Positions 22,286 through 32,942 are shown, counted from the stretch's first letter. The stretch is 64,000 nt of DNA from Monoplex corrugatus (GCA_030674185.1 CM060315.1:93143058-93207057), one strand, 5' to 3'. Notes: a model not told the origin generated them from the sequence alone. Numbers and translations: made by a program.

Positions 22286-22455
22286 AGACCGTGAAAGTCA
22301 CGTCAGAGTCTGGTGGCTTATGGACACTTACAACACACACCACGCACGTCCATCACAGACGGAGTGTGGACACTGTGCAGCAACATACTGTCTGCACAGT
22401 GTGGCCAACACAACACACATACATGCATCCGAGAAAATCGGATAGGTAGGAAAGG

Positions 22456-22457
<2 letters not shown>

Positions 22458-22510
<53 letters not shown>

Positions 22511-22620
22511 AGAGAAAGGTTATGAGAGAGAGACAGACAGACAGACAGAGACAGAGACAGAGACGGAGAGAGAGACGGAGACAAAGAGGGAGGGACAGAG
22601 TTAGGGAGAGATATATTCTG
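22458..22620. repeat. (GA)n and (CAGA)n tract
   Basis: GAGA run with a short internal duplication of AAAGGTTATGAGAGAGAGA (22452 and 22515). Confidence 0.9.
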
Positions 22621-22689
22621 GTGATTTATTCAAAAAGCCCATGGCTCCTTAGAAGGAAAGAATAAAAACATTTACAAACAAAACAAGCA

Positions 22690-22694
22690 CACAC

Positions 22695-22778
<84 letters not shown>
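22690..22778. repeat. (CA)n microsatellite
   Basis: A pure CA run of about 80 bp. Confidence 0.97.
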
Positions 22779-22779
<1 letters not shown>

Positions 22780-22984
22780 AATCACACACTCATACAGACA
22801 GTATACAGATATATTATGTGACGACATAATTTCATATTTTACACGCTTTACACGGTTAGCAAAACGTTGGATTCTTCTTTCCCTGACGGCATTGAAAAGA
22901 AACAGTTGAACAGGCAAGGATTTCTACAGTATTTTTGTGGTATAAATTCCTTTTAACATCTTTGACACTATCTTTTTGAGTGTC

Positions 22985-23310
22985 TGTTCATACTGGACGA
23001 GGTCCTCGCAGACGATCACAACAGCTGGAGAACCACTCTCAAGAAACAGCTGAGGATTGGTGAGGACAAACTGTCAGCTGCTGCAGCAGAAAAGCGAGTT
23101 TGCAGAAAAGGGATGACAGCCAACAGACCAGCATCAGCATACACATGCGACCGCTGCGACAGAGACTGCCTCTCTCGCATTGGTCTCTACAGTCACAGGC
23201 GACGCTGCTTGGACCAAGCAGACAGCCCATCTAGACATTAGAACGGATGTACTTTGTCCATGGTCAGCCATGACCGAGGGAGGCCTACTACTACTACTCC
23301 TACTGGACAC
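22985..23310 (+). pseudogene. Non-LTR retrotransposon C-terminus with zinc-knuckle motif
   Basis: The plus frame ends ...SWRTTLKKQLRIGEDKLSAA, AAEKRVCRKGMTANRPASAY, TCDRCDRDCLSRIGLYSHRR, RCLDQADSPSRH and stops at 23239-23241. The C-x2-C...H-x4-C cluster (YTCDRCDRDC to HRRRC) is a C-terminal zinc-binding motif seen at the end of many invertebrate LINE proteins. The 3' UTR (TGGTCAGCCATGACCG) ends in a (CTA)n tail (23284-23300). Only the last 80 or so residues are present, but they are undamaged. Confidence 0.8.
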
Positions 23311-23374
23311 GGGCACATGATTGTCTGTAGTGGTAGTAATGAAGTGGTGTGTGAACTGTGTCTGTACTGTCTAC

Positions 23375-23560
23375 ATACATATCCACTTGTGTCTTCCACA
23401 AAAGACACGATAAAACATTCATAATGTCTACATACATAGCCACTGGTGTCTTCCACAAAAGACACGATAAAAACATTTCTAAAAAATGTTCTACATACAT
23501 ATAAACATAGCCACTGGTGTCTTCCACAAAAGACACAAAAATAAAACATTCACAATACAC
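23375..23560. repeat. 57-68-bp tandem repeat, three copies
   Basis: Each copy has CTACATACATA and GTGTCTTCCACAAAAGACAC. The latter is a self-complementary hairpin (GTGTCTT pairs with AAGACAC). Confidence 0.9.
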
Positions 23561-23605
23561 ATACACAGTTAAACAGCTGCAGTTGCACTTGCAGCGACAA
23601 AAATA

Positions 23606-23660
23606 GATTCGTATGGAAGGCCATGATCACCAACGCCATGCAGCAGGACACATGATGACG
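23606..23660 (+). mobile_element. LINE 3' terminus (MRQGT family)
   Basis: TTCGTATGGAAGGCCATGAT, CACCAACGCCATGCAGCAGG and ACACATGATGACG match the LINE end at 155-215. Only the last ~55 bp remain. Confidence 0.65.
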
Positions 23661-24175
23661 ATACACAATTGTTACATACAAAAGGTAATCTCAAACCGTC
23701 AGACAAATAGAGACCTGGATATCTGTTAACATTTACCACAGAAATTGGTTCAATTTCAGTTTCAGTTTCTCGAGATGACGTCTCCGCGATCGGAACGAAT
23801 TCCATATGCACGAACGTCACACACGTGTATGGTGATCATGGCACAAACTTTACATCTGCACATAAACCCATGAGCTGGCCAGGTCCGGAGACCCTACCTA
23901 GCTTGTTTTACCTAGTCTGTATTTTTTATACTTACCGCAGACATAACTTATACATTATACATTCATGTCCCTCTTTCTCCTGTAGGAAGACATCCTCCCT
24001 TACAGCAATACTACCTTTCATAGTGTTTCCATTACAGTGAAACAAACAAACTGCTCTGCAACCGCATTTGTAAACCCAGTATTGTCCCTGACATCGACAC
24101 ATCACTATCAGCCGAAGGAATAAAACAATTCCGAAAAGAACCTGGGACAATTATGTGCAATGCTACGAATCGCAG
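23661..24175. other. No recognised feature
   Basis: Mixed-composition sequence. I find no similarity to known families or to other parts of the window. Confidence 0.4.
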
Positions 24176-24189
24176 TACGATGATGAGTT

Positions 24190-24540
24190 TGGGGATGACG
24201 GCAATGACACTGTGGAGTTCCATTCAGACTGATACAGCGTGACAGGAAGTGCTCTATTTACTTGTATTATATATCCAAGCGTCAACCAGGCCTGAGAGAT
24301 GCAGATACCCGTAGTGTTGGTCAAGAAATTTAAGCAACACCCTCAATGACGCACTTGTAAAGTGAAAGATACTCGACTGTCTGGTGCCAGTCTTCCCAGT
24401 GAGCCCATAGAATGCTCAGCTCTGGGTGGGTGCCGATCAGGGTTCAAAATGTTCTATGATGATTTTTTTTTCGGACTGATCAGGGTTTCCACCCACACCT
24501 CCCAGCCAGTAGACCATTATGCTGACCACTTGGCCAGATT
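24190..24540 (-). mobile_element. SINE family D copy
   Basis: The 3' tail is GATGAC-rich, with ACTGTGGAGTTCCATTCAG at 24208-24228. The body is AACCAGGCCTGAGAGATGCA, AGCAACACCCTCAATGACGC and CCAGTCTTCCCAGTGAGCCC. The tRNA-like head near 24485-24540 is more decayed than at 13.2 kb. Confidence 0.75.
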
Positions 24541-24565
24541 GAATGGTGACAACTTCTTTCTTCTT

Positions 24566-25513
24566 TCAGCCATCCAAAGTACCTTGTTGGACGTAGGCCT
24601 TCCCCAGCTGCTTTCATCCACTTCGTTTCAGCGTTTTTCCTTTCCAGTTCTTGTCAAATCCATCAAGGTCGTCTCTCCATCTAGTTTTCTGTCTTCCTCT
24701 ATTGTGAGTGCCGTCTCTTGATATCAGGAACGTAGTTTTTGTTGTCCAGCGATTGTCCATTCTCCGGGTGAGATGTCCTGCCCTGTTCCATTTCGTTGAT
24801 GGTTTCCAAGATGTCTCTTGGTGAGTTTCCAAGATGTCTCTTGATGGTTTCCAAGATGTCTCTTGATGGTTTCCAAGATGTGTCTTGATGGTTTCCAAGA
24901 TGTCTCTTGATGGTTTCCAAGATGTCTCTTGATGGTTTCCAAGATGTCTCGCACGTTTGTTCTTTCTTTGATCCACTGAGCCGTTTTGCGATCTTTCCTA
25001 GTGATACCAAGCATGATTCTTTCATGTGCTCGCTGCATGGTTCTTTAGTTTCAAAACGAGTTTTTCCGTTAGATCTCACGTTTCTGCACCATAGGTAACT
25101 GTGGGTAGGGTGCATCGGTCGTTGACTTTTCGTTTCAGGACAGTTGGAATTTCCTCATTCTTGAAAACCAAACTTGCTCTTTCAAACGTTTGCCAGCCAA
25201 GGGTTATCCTACATTCCTGTCTGAAGGAGGATTCTGCTGATATGTGTTGGGCTAAGTAGATGTAGTGGTCAACTATTTCTAGCTCTTCATTTTCGATCTT
25301 TGCTTTTCTGTCTAGGTCTTCGATGTAGTTGTTGACCATAATTTCTGTTTTCTTCAAGTTTACTGTGAGTCCTACTTTTTTTTTTTGCTGCATTCATTTA
25401 GTTCATTCAGCATATTTTGCACTTGCTTGAGACTCTCCGCAAAGACGATAACGTCGTCAGCAAACCTGAGGTGACTGAGATATTCTCTGTCTATTCTAAT
25501 GCCTTGGGACTGA
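24566..25513 (-). pseudogene. Non-LTR retrotransposon: end of polymerase domain and C-terminus
   Basis: The minus strand from about 25513 reads GIRIDREYLSHLRFADDVIV, where FADD (25464-25453) is the catalytic motif of reverse transcriptase. It continues FAESLKQVQNMLNELNE, GLTVNLKKTEIMVNNYIED, EIVDHYIYLAQHIS, ITLGWQTFERASLVFKN and VLKRKVNDRCTLPTVTYGAE. Frameshifts follow, then the repeat-expanded DILETI segment, AGHLTRRMDNRWTTK and a QLGKAYVQQGTLDG end. The stop is at 24568-24566. It is 5' truncated by the 68-bp array and broken by an A run (25377-25387). Confidence 0.88.
24797..24950. repeat. 22-bp tandem repeat inside the LINE, about seven copies
   Basis: The unit GATGGTTTCCAAGATGTCTC-TT encodes the minus-strand motif RDILETI in one frame. 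Because 22 is not a multiple of three, each unit shifts the frame (DILETI, HLGNHQ, TSWKPS), so expansion destroyed the gene. Confidence 0.93.
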
Positions 25514-25776
25514 GTACAACTCATTACCATTCAGAATCATACCTAATAAATATTCAAACGTAACCGCAGCAGAGCACAGCAGTACAACTCATTACCATTC
25601 AGAATCGCACCTACTGAATATTCAAATGTAACCACAGCAGAGCAGGTCAGTACGACTAATTATCATTCAGAATCATACCTAATCAATATTCAAATGTAAC
25701 CACAACACAGCAGGGCAGTACAACTGATTACCATTCAGAATCATACCTAATCAATATTCAAATGTAACCACAGCAG
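25514..25776. repeat. 68-bp tandem repeat, about four copies
   Basis: Units begin GTACAACTCATTACCATTCA at 25514, 25582, 25650 and 25718 and include AATATTCAAATGTAACC. The array is interrupted at 25777 by a LINE and its last unit resumes at 26158. Confidence 0.93.
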
Positions 25777-26157
25777 CAGTCAACAAGCAAAGCCAGAACA
25801 AGATCGAAGCAGTCGAGATGTGGTTTCTAAGAAAAATGTTGAGAGTTCCATGGACAGCAAAGAAAACAAACGAGACAGTCTTGATGGAGGCAGACACAAG
25901 TAGATCACTGATAAAGAAGATTAGGAAAAGACAGGCAACATTTATAGGCCATTTTATGAGGAAGGGGGATTTGGAGCACCTGGTCACAACGGGAAAGCTG
26001 GAGGGAAAGAGAGCACCAGGTAGACCCAGGGAGAAAATGCTAGACGGCCTTGCAGAGTGGCTGAAGACGAGGAGGATGGAGGAGGTGCTTGGGGCAACAA
26101 GAGACAGAGACAGATGATCGCCAACGCCATGCCGCAGGGCACCTGATGATGATGATG
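25777..26157 (+). pseudogene. LINE fragment (MRQGT family) inserted in the 68-bp array
   Basis: Plus frame: SRDVVSKKN-like start, then [80 protein letters not shown] and EVLGATRDRDR. A small deletion shifts the MRQGT end, and a GAT tail follows. An 11-bp direct repeat AACCACAGCAG (25766-25776 and 26158-26168) flanks it. It is 5' truncated to 0.38 kb. Confidence 0.88.
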
Positions 26158-26259
26158 AACCACAGCAGAGCAGGGCGCAAACGTCTGGTCAGCATGCATG
26201 ACCATATGACCAACAAACCGACAGAGGCAGACACACAGCCATGCCAAGAGAAAACTGAA

Positions 26260-26598
26260 AATGTACAATTTGTACAATTTGAAGATGAATTCCTTTCCTG
26301 GATAACTGTATTGGATACAAAGAAACAAAGTTAAAACTGATAAGAAAAATTAAAACAAAACAACAACAACAGCAACACAACAACCAAACAACCAAAAACC
26401 TCAGGAAAAACAGATACCTTAAACAGTCAGCAGTGTGACAATGAACTTTCTTTCCTGGTAAGTGTAATGCATAAAAAACACAACTAAACACACACACGCA
26501 CGCACGCACACACACACACACAAACACATACACACACACACCGACACAGACACATACACACACACACACACACAGAGATACATACACACCCACACACA

Positions 26599-26633
<35 letters not shown>

Positions 26634-26765
26634 ACACAGACACAGACACATACACACACACAAACCTCAGAAAGACTAGATACCTTACGCGGTCTGCAGT
26701 GTGACAGACAATGAATTTCGTGTCCTGATAAGTGTAATGGATACAAAGAAACAATATTGACACTT
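26260..26765. repeat. Local imperfect triplication separated by CA repeats
   Basis: Three blocks share TTCCTGGATAA or TTTCCTGGTAA, CTGTATTGGATACAAAGAAA and similar words at about 26290-26330, 26445-26480 and 26700-26755. Blocks 2 and 3 also share CCTCAG(G)AAA and CAGCAGTGTGACA or TCTGCAGTGTGACA. CA/GACA-rich stretches (26485-26660) lie between. Confidence 0.8.
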
Positions 26766-26989
26766 GTGTGGAGGGGGGTCTTCTAAAACCCACTGCTGTA
26801 AACACACTATGCTAAATCCCAATGACAGGCTTACTGAAGTAGAGATATATTACATGTAGCAGTATATGTCTATGGTTGCCTGCACCAGAAAACTATTAAA
26901 ACTCTGGTGCCTAATGGTAACACACCGGTACTGTACAGCAAGTTAGTGCCTACATAATGTGGGGCAAACAATGTGCAAAACAAACAAAC

Positions 26990-27046
<57 letters not shown>

Positions 27047-27314
27047 CACACACTCACACACACACACACAACACACACACACACACACACACACACCCAA
27101 TCACACACATACGAACACACACCACATCACACCACATCACACCACACCATACCATACAGACACATACACAGTCAGACACACACACACATATGCAGACAGA
27201 CATACACACAAACACACACACATACTGATACATACACATAGACACACACACACTCACATACACACACAGACACACATGCACACACACAGACACAGAACAC
27301 ACACAACACTCACA

Positions 27315-27389
<75 letters not shown>

Positions 27390-27400
27390 CACACACCTCT
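26990..27400. repeat. Compound (CA)n region
   Basis: CA runs with ACACC, ATACA and GACACA interruptions. All long open frames here are low-complexity. Confidence 0.95.
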
Positions 27401-27489
27401 AAGCAGTATATATATGTATATATATCTATTCTTCTTTGCGTCATAAATCATCATGATCATCTACATACACAGCCAGTGTGAGAACATAC

Positions 27490-28032
27490 TGTATAACCCT
27501 TTTGTTCCTGCACCCTATCCACCAGCTGCAAAACACTTAACCCTTTCACTCCTGCATCCTATCCGCCAGCTGCTAAAACTTAACCCGTTTTGCTCCTGCA
27601 CCCATCTACCATCTGCAAAAACTTAACCCTTTTGCTCCTGCATCCATCTACCATCTGCAAAAATTTAACCCTTTTGCTCCCTCACCCAATCTACCATCTG
27701 CAAAAACTTAACCCTTTCACACCCTCACCCAATCGACCATCTGCAAAAACTCAACCCTTTCACTCCTGCACCATATCCGAGAGCTGCAAACACTTAACCC
27801 TTTCACATCCTCACCCTATCCACCAGCTGCAAAAACTTAACCCTTACACTCCCTGAGCCTATCTCCAAGCTGCAAAAAAACTTAACCTTTTCACTCCCTC
27901 ACCCTATCCACCTGCTTCCTGCAGGAATCAAGGGGAAGGGTGAGGAAAAGAAAGGTTAAGTTTATTGCTTTACTGTCCATGGCTGACAATGCAGGATGCA
28001 GGTGAACAGGGTGAGGGAGTCAAAGGGTTTGC
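27490..28032. repeat. TTAA-delimited hairpin-element array
   Basis: About ten units with CACTTAACCCTTTCACTCC, CACCCTATCCACC and AGCTGCAAAAACTTAACCC lie in one orientation. An inverted terminal part near 27935-28030 (GGTGAGGGAGTCAAAGGG) gives the array converging arms. TTAA marks most unit boundaries. Confidence 0.82.
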
Positions 28033-28154
28033 TGAGCCAACAAAACATCAGAAAGGTCATGAAGATCATCAATCATTTGACTTCAGCATCAATTCATCAT
28101 TTGAAGCAGGCAGCAATAACAATGATGAATACATTACATAATGTACCTGTTCAC

Positions 28155-28265
28155 CAAAGTGGGACATAAGTCAATTTTTGTAGATGTCACTTCTTGGTAT
28201 CATTCACAGGCCATGCCATGACGTGTCTTTTCCACTAGATATATCCATGGATGAAGTTTGGAGAT
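28155..28265. repeat. Low-copy repeat, family H
   Basis: GACATAAGTCAATTTTTG followed by TGTC-rich sequence and TATATCCATGGATGAAG resembles 38304-38400. The class is unknown. Confidence 0.4.
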
Positions 28266-28334
28266 CACAAACAATAGAAACTTGGCAATTGAAAAAAATG
28301 TCACATGTGTGTTCAATGATTTATGTATTGAATC

Positions 28335-28527
28335 TGTGTGTGTGGTGTGGTGCTGTGTGGTGTGTGTGTGATGTGTTGTGTGTGTGTGTGTGTTGTGGTG
28401 TGTGTGTGTGTGTGCGCGCGTACAAATGTGTGTGTGTTCGTTCATTCTTTGATTTAACGTCTTTTCCACTATAAGTGATATTAGACGGAAATGTGTTGTG
28501 TGTGTGTCGTATAGTGTGTGTTGTGTG

Positions 28528-28561
<34 letters not shown>

Positions 28562-28735
28562 TGTACTAGGATGATGTGTGTGTCTGTGTGTGTGTAACTT
28601 AAGTGAAAATGGTATGTGTGTGTGGTGTGGTGTAACTTAAGTGTATGTGTGTGTAGTGTGGCTGCGTGCGTGCCTGCGTGCGTGCTGTGCAGGTGCGTGT
28701 GTGTGTGCGTGTGTGTGTGTGTGGGGGGGGGGGGG
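28335..28735. repeat. Compound (TG)n region ending in a G run
   Basis: TG/TGG runs with two TGTAACTTAAGTG words (28595 and 28631), then a run of about 13 G near 28723-28735. Confidence 0.92.
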
Positions 28736-28884
28736 GCAAGAGAGGGCTCTTCCATTCTCTCTTGGTCCTGTAGCTTGACTTGGTTGTTGTGTGTGTGTGT
28801 CGTGTGTTGGTGGCTGTGTTCCACGATTGTCATCTCCTGCCTTGCATTGCAGATGGCAGATCCCTTATACTTAATTATATGTTA

Positions 28885-29032
28885 CATTAATCATATCATA
28901 TCATATCATATCATATCATATCATATCATATCATATCATATACTATATCATACTATCATATCATATCATATCATATCATTCATGTCATATCACATCATAC
29001 ATAATCATATCATATCATAATCATATCACACA
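28885..29032. repeat. (ATCAT)n pentanucleotide repeat
   Basis: CATATCATAT run of period 5 with a few interruptions. Confidence 0.95.
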
Positions 29033-29087
29033 CACACACATCCACATCACACACATACCATCCTATTACTATTGTATTCCATTCATA

Positions 29088-30432
29088 ACACTGGGTGTTT
29101 CAAAAGAATACCCAAAATCACCCAACATAATGTCAAAAACTGAAAAAAATCACAAACACTCTAGCATGAAACACATGGATGAATATACATTCAACAGTTT
29201 CATTTCATTGTTTTATAAAGTGTAAATGTGACCACCACCAGGCAGCGCGGACAACATCAAAGCCGATATGAAAATTCCTTCCAAACTGCCCTCAGCATGT
29301 CAATCGGTTCTCACCGATGTGATTGCAGTGTTATTCGATCTTCTCAGTCATCGATACTTTGCTGTCAGAGTGGTGGAATCATAAAACTTGGTCCTTTCAA
29401 CAACCCCCCAACATGAAAAAGTCTCACACGTCAGGTCCGAGGATCTGGCATGGCCAAGCACATGAGACAAGGTCTTTAGCACCTCATCCACCTCAATCCA
29501 ACTGCTGAGGCACGTTTCCATATCAGATAAGCTCTAACCCGAGATGCCAATGGGTGGCTCCATCCATCTTGCTGAAAAAGAAGTCATTCGAATCTGCTTG
29601 CAGTAAAGTGAATAGCTAGTTTTGGTGCATTTCGAGATAGGTTTGACTGTAACGGTGTTTCCTTCAAAGAAAAAAGGGAACCAATAAGACCTTGTCTTGA
29701 GACACAGCACAGAATACGTTCATTTAGGGGATCTCTTTCATCTCAACAGTTTCATGTGGGTATTCTTGTTCGCTCAAGATGGCAAAGTCGCTTCGTCACT
29801 AAAAACCAAACGTGAAAAGAGAGTTCATCAACTTCCTCATTCTCCACATTGACTCACAGAATGTCCACTCGTTCACCTTGTCATCATTTAATTGTGCTTG
29901 GTGAGGCTTAGTTTGTATGGTTTTCATGTGTATCGTTCTTTAACACACGCCAGATGCATGTGGTTGTAGGGATGTGCAAGCTGAAACTTGCTCGGTCGTA
30001 CGGACTTACGTTTGGCGCTCTCAAATGCATCAAGAATCCTCTCCACATGCTCCTCTGTAACACGTGGTTCTTCCGGACTCTTTCCTTTGCCAGACAGCAC
30101 TGCTTCTTAAACTGTCTAACCACCGTCGAATGCTCTCACATGGGGGCGGATCAATGCGATTCTGTTCTGAAAGCACGTTGGCCGTGACATGGCGTTTGTT
30201 TTCGCGAACTCAAGCACCTCAAAACGCCTTCTGCTGGAATTCGCCATTTTGATTGATCTGTTTCTCCACATTCAGCTGCACCGAAGTTATACTAACGACA
30301 GCGTTGAAACTGACACCCAATCAAACTTTGATAACTACTCTATCAAATAACCATGATTCATCCACTACAATGCTATAGACCTGAAAAACTGCGTAATGAT
30401 TTTGGCGTATTCATTTTTACAAACACACCATG
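29088..30432 (-). mobile_element. Full-length but dead mariner/Tc1-type DNA transposon
   Basis: About 1.35 kb bounded by TA dinucleotides (29086-29087 and 30433-30434). The ends are imperfectly inverted: left GGTGTTTCAAAAGAATACCC, right (minus) GTGTTTGTAAAAATGAATAC, both running into CCAAAATCA. On the minus strand a transposase relic starts ATGGCGAATTCCAGC at 30246 (MANSSRRRFEVLEFAKTNAM). Later fragments are ESIRRWLDSLRSS, FFFEGNTVTVK, a QQDGAPPHWH-like ARWMEPPIGI/KMDGATHWHL and RSSDLT-DFFMLGG. These correspond to the DDE catalytic core of IS630/Tc1/mariner transposases. Many stops and frameshifts rule out activity. Confidence 0.85.
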
Positions 30433-30445
30433 TAATTATATCAAC

Positions 30446-30448
<3 letters not shown>

Positions 30449-30519
<71 letters not shown>

Positions 30520-30530
30520 ATATATGATAC
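30449..30530. repeat. (CA)n then (TA)n microsatellite
   Basis: CA run 30449-30505 followed by ATATATATATAT. Confidence 0.95.
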
Positions 30531-30752
30531 TCACCCAAACACACATGTGATGGGATGTGAAAATTGCAAGAGAGAATGAATGTTTTTGTTGGCTTCCAGA
30601 CAACACTTCACACAGAAATCTGAAAAGAACAGACTCCAGATCACTGCTTCTGACTGTTACACCTTGTCAAAAGCATCAGCAAAATGAATGAAAACAGAAA
30701 AAGCTATGAAAGCCAACAGTCTTCCCCTAGGCCCTCCCATTGTGGATGTGTA

Positions 30753-32043
30753 GACAAAAGCATGCCATGGACAATATCATTAAAAGTCAAAAGCATGCCA
30801 TGGACAATATCATTAAAAGTCAAAAGCAGCCATGGACAATATCATTAAAAAGTCAAAAGCATGCCATGGACAATACATTAAAAGTCAAAGCATGCCATGG
30901 ACAATTCATTAAAAGCAAAAGCATGCCATAGGACAATATCATTAAAAGTCAAAAGCATGCCATGGACAATATCATAAAAGTAAAAGCATGGCCATGGAAA
31001 TATCATTAAAAGTCAAAAGACAAGCCTAGTACATATCGTCTAACAAGTCAAAAGCATGCGATGGCAATAATTCATTAAAAGTCACAAAGCATGCCATGGA
31101 CAATATCATTAAAAGTCAAAAGCATGCCATGGACAATATCATTAAAAGTCAAAAGCATGCCATGGACAATATCATTAAAAGTCAAAAGCATGCCATGGAC
31201 AATATCATTAAAAGTCAAAAGCATGCCATGGACAATATCATTAAAAGTCAAAAGCATGCCATGGACAATATCATTAAAAGTCAAAAGCATGCCATGGACA
31301 ATATCATTAAAAGTCAAAAGCATGCCATGGACAATATCATTAAAAGTCAAAAGCATGCCATGGACAATATCATTAAAAGTCAAAAGCATGCCATGGACAA
31401 TATCATTAAAAGTCAAAAGCATGCCATGGACAATATCATTAAAAGTCAAAAGCATGCCATGGACAATATCATTAAAAGTCAAAAGCATGCCATAGACAAT
31501 ATCATTAAAAGTCAAAAGCATGCCATGGACAATATCATTAAAAGTCAAAAGCATGCCATGGACAATATCATTAAAAGTCAAAAGCATGCCATGGACAATA
31601 TCATTAAAAGTCAAAAGCATGCCATGGACAATATCATTAAAAGTCAAAAGCATGCCATGGACAATATCATTAAAAGTCAAAAGCATGCCATGGACAATAT
31701 CATTAAAAGTCAAAAGCATGCCATGGACAATATCATTAAAAGTCAAAAGCATGCCATGGACAATATCATTAAAAGTCAAAAGCATGCCATGGACAATATC
31801 ATTAAAAGTCAAAAGCATGCCATGGACAATATCATTAAAAGTCAAAAGCATGCCATGGACAATATCATTAAAAGTCAAAAGCATGCCATGGACAATATCA
31901 TTAAAAGTCAAAAGCATGCCATGGACAATATCATTAAAAGTCAAAAGCATGCCATGGACAATATCATTAAAAGTCAAAAGCATGCCATGGACAATATCAT
32001 TAAAAGTCAAAAGCATGCCATGGACAATATCATTAAAAGTCAA
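30753..32043. repeat. 33-bp minisatellite, about 29 perfect plus 9 decayed copies
   Basis: The unit contains AAAAGCATGCCATGGACAAT and ATCATTAAAAGTC. From 31115 to 32043 copies are nearly identical, with one G-to-A change near 31494. From 30753 to 31080 they carry many indels. At 33 bp (11 codons) the unit keeps frames open on both strands (HAMDNIIKSQK, MPWTISLKVKS, LLTFNDIVHGM), producing 320-335-residue open frames with no sign of being genes. Confidence 0.97.
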
Positions 32044-32085
32044 CTCCTGAAAAAGTCCTTCAAAAAATGAAGAAACATGCAAGAT

Positions 32086-32440
32086 GTGACATAGCTACGG
32101 GCTGATTCAGACAACGATGGGGATGGTGGTCATGTGGATAAGTGTCACATTTCTAATGACAAGGTCCCAGGTGACATAGCTACGGGCTGATTCAGACAAC
32201 GATGGGGATGGTGGTCATGTGGATAAGTGTCACATTTCTAATGACAAGGTCCCAGGTTCGATCCACCTGGTTAGTACAGGGTGGAGATTTTTCCAATCTC
32301 CAACTCCAAGGTCAACATGTGCGTACAGACCTGCCACAGTCTGAGCTGTTTTCATGTGTATAGGTATGCAGAGTATCAAATATGCATGTTAAAGCCATGT
32401 CAGTGTGGTGGTTTCTCATAATTCACCAGACCCTGGCATG
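32086..32440 (+). mobile_element. tRNA-derived SINE family C with duplicated head
   Basis: An 85-bp tandem duplication (32086-32170 and 32171-32255) repeats GTGACATAGCTACGGGCTGA through AATGACAAGGTCCCAG. Only the second copy continues into the B box GGTTCGATCC (32255-32264). The body contains GGTGGAGATTTTTCCAATCT, AGGTCAACATGTGCGTACAG and ATGCATGTTAAAGCCATGTC. The layout matches a SINE widespread in gastropods, an attribution made from memory. Confidence 0.75.
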
Positions 32441-32499
32441 CTTTGACAGACAATCCATTCAAGCAATAATGTGTTTCAAGGAAAAAAAAATGCTGGGTG

Positions 32500-32600
32500 T
32501 CCAAGGGCCTATGCAGCCCCTTGGTGGAGTCCGGGGGCAGAGCTCCTGGTGGGGGTCTGGGGGTGTTGCCCCCAGAAGCTGAAGCATTGTAGTCTAGTAT
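32500..32600. other. GC-rich hairpin-rich segment
   Basis: GGGGGCAGAGCTCCTGGTGG and GGGGGTGTTGCCCCCAGAAG contain self-complementary GGGGGC/GCCCCC-type arms. Such blocks are common in LINE/SINE 3' regions of marine invertebrates. The class is not assigned. Confidence 0.4.
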
Positions 32601-32699
32601 AATGGAAATTTAACCCCCTCTGGTGAAAGATAAATCAAGTATTTTAATAAAAGGAAAAAAGGGCACAAGCATTGTTAACAATGAACAAAACATGCAAAT

Positions 32700-32870
32700 A
32701 CTTCCCTTTCGCGGATATCCGCGAATTCGCGGACATTTGGATTGCCTGAAAACACCCAACATGCACGCCCACCAAAGATGGAATACGCAGACTGTGCACC
32801 AACATATCACCTGCACAGTGTGGGCAAAACAGCGTGCACACACATCCAAGAAAAATATGAAAAAAAAAGC
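32700..32870 (+). mobile_element. SINE family C, distal body fragment
   Basis: AACATGCACGCCCACCAAAG, ATGGAATACGCAGACTGTGC and ACCTGCACAGTGTGGGC correspond to 22345-22420 of the other family C copy. It is preceded by the palindrome CGCGGATATCCGCG. Confidence 0.6.
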
Positions 32871-32942
32871 AAAAGTAAAAAAAAAATAAATAAATAAATA
32901 AAAGTAAAAAATACTAAAAGAACCCCCCCCCCCCCCCCCCAA
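32871..32942. repeat. A-rich and poly-C runs
   Basis: AAATAAATAAATAAA then about 18 C. Confidence 0.9.

Larger units (their letters stand above)
21455..22440 (+). mobile_element. tRNA-derived SINE family C, split by a TTAA-hairpin array
   Basis: The head at 21455-21515 has GTCTAGTGGGTAAAACG (A-box-like) and GGGTTCGATAC (B box, 21499-21509). The 5' body runs to 21623 and resembles 32265-32385 (GATGGAGACT, GTTCAACATG, GCAGGCTTATCC). After the insertion the body resumes at 22282 with TTAAAGACCGTG, GTCAGAGTCTGGTGGCTTAT and ACGGAGTGTGGACACTGTGC. The more intact copy at 32.4 kb reads TTAAAGCCATGTCAGTGTGG without an insertion. Confidence 0.7.

Noticed and set aside
31096..32082. Long open frames (over 320 codons) on both strands
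   Set aside because: Produced by a perfect 33-bp tandem unit. The opposite strand is equally open and there is no codon-level divergence or gene context.
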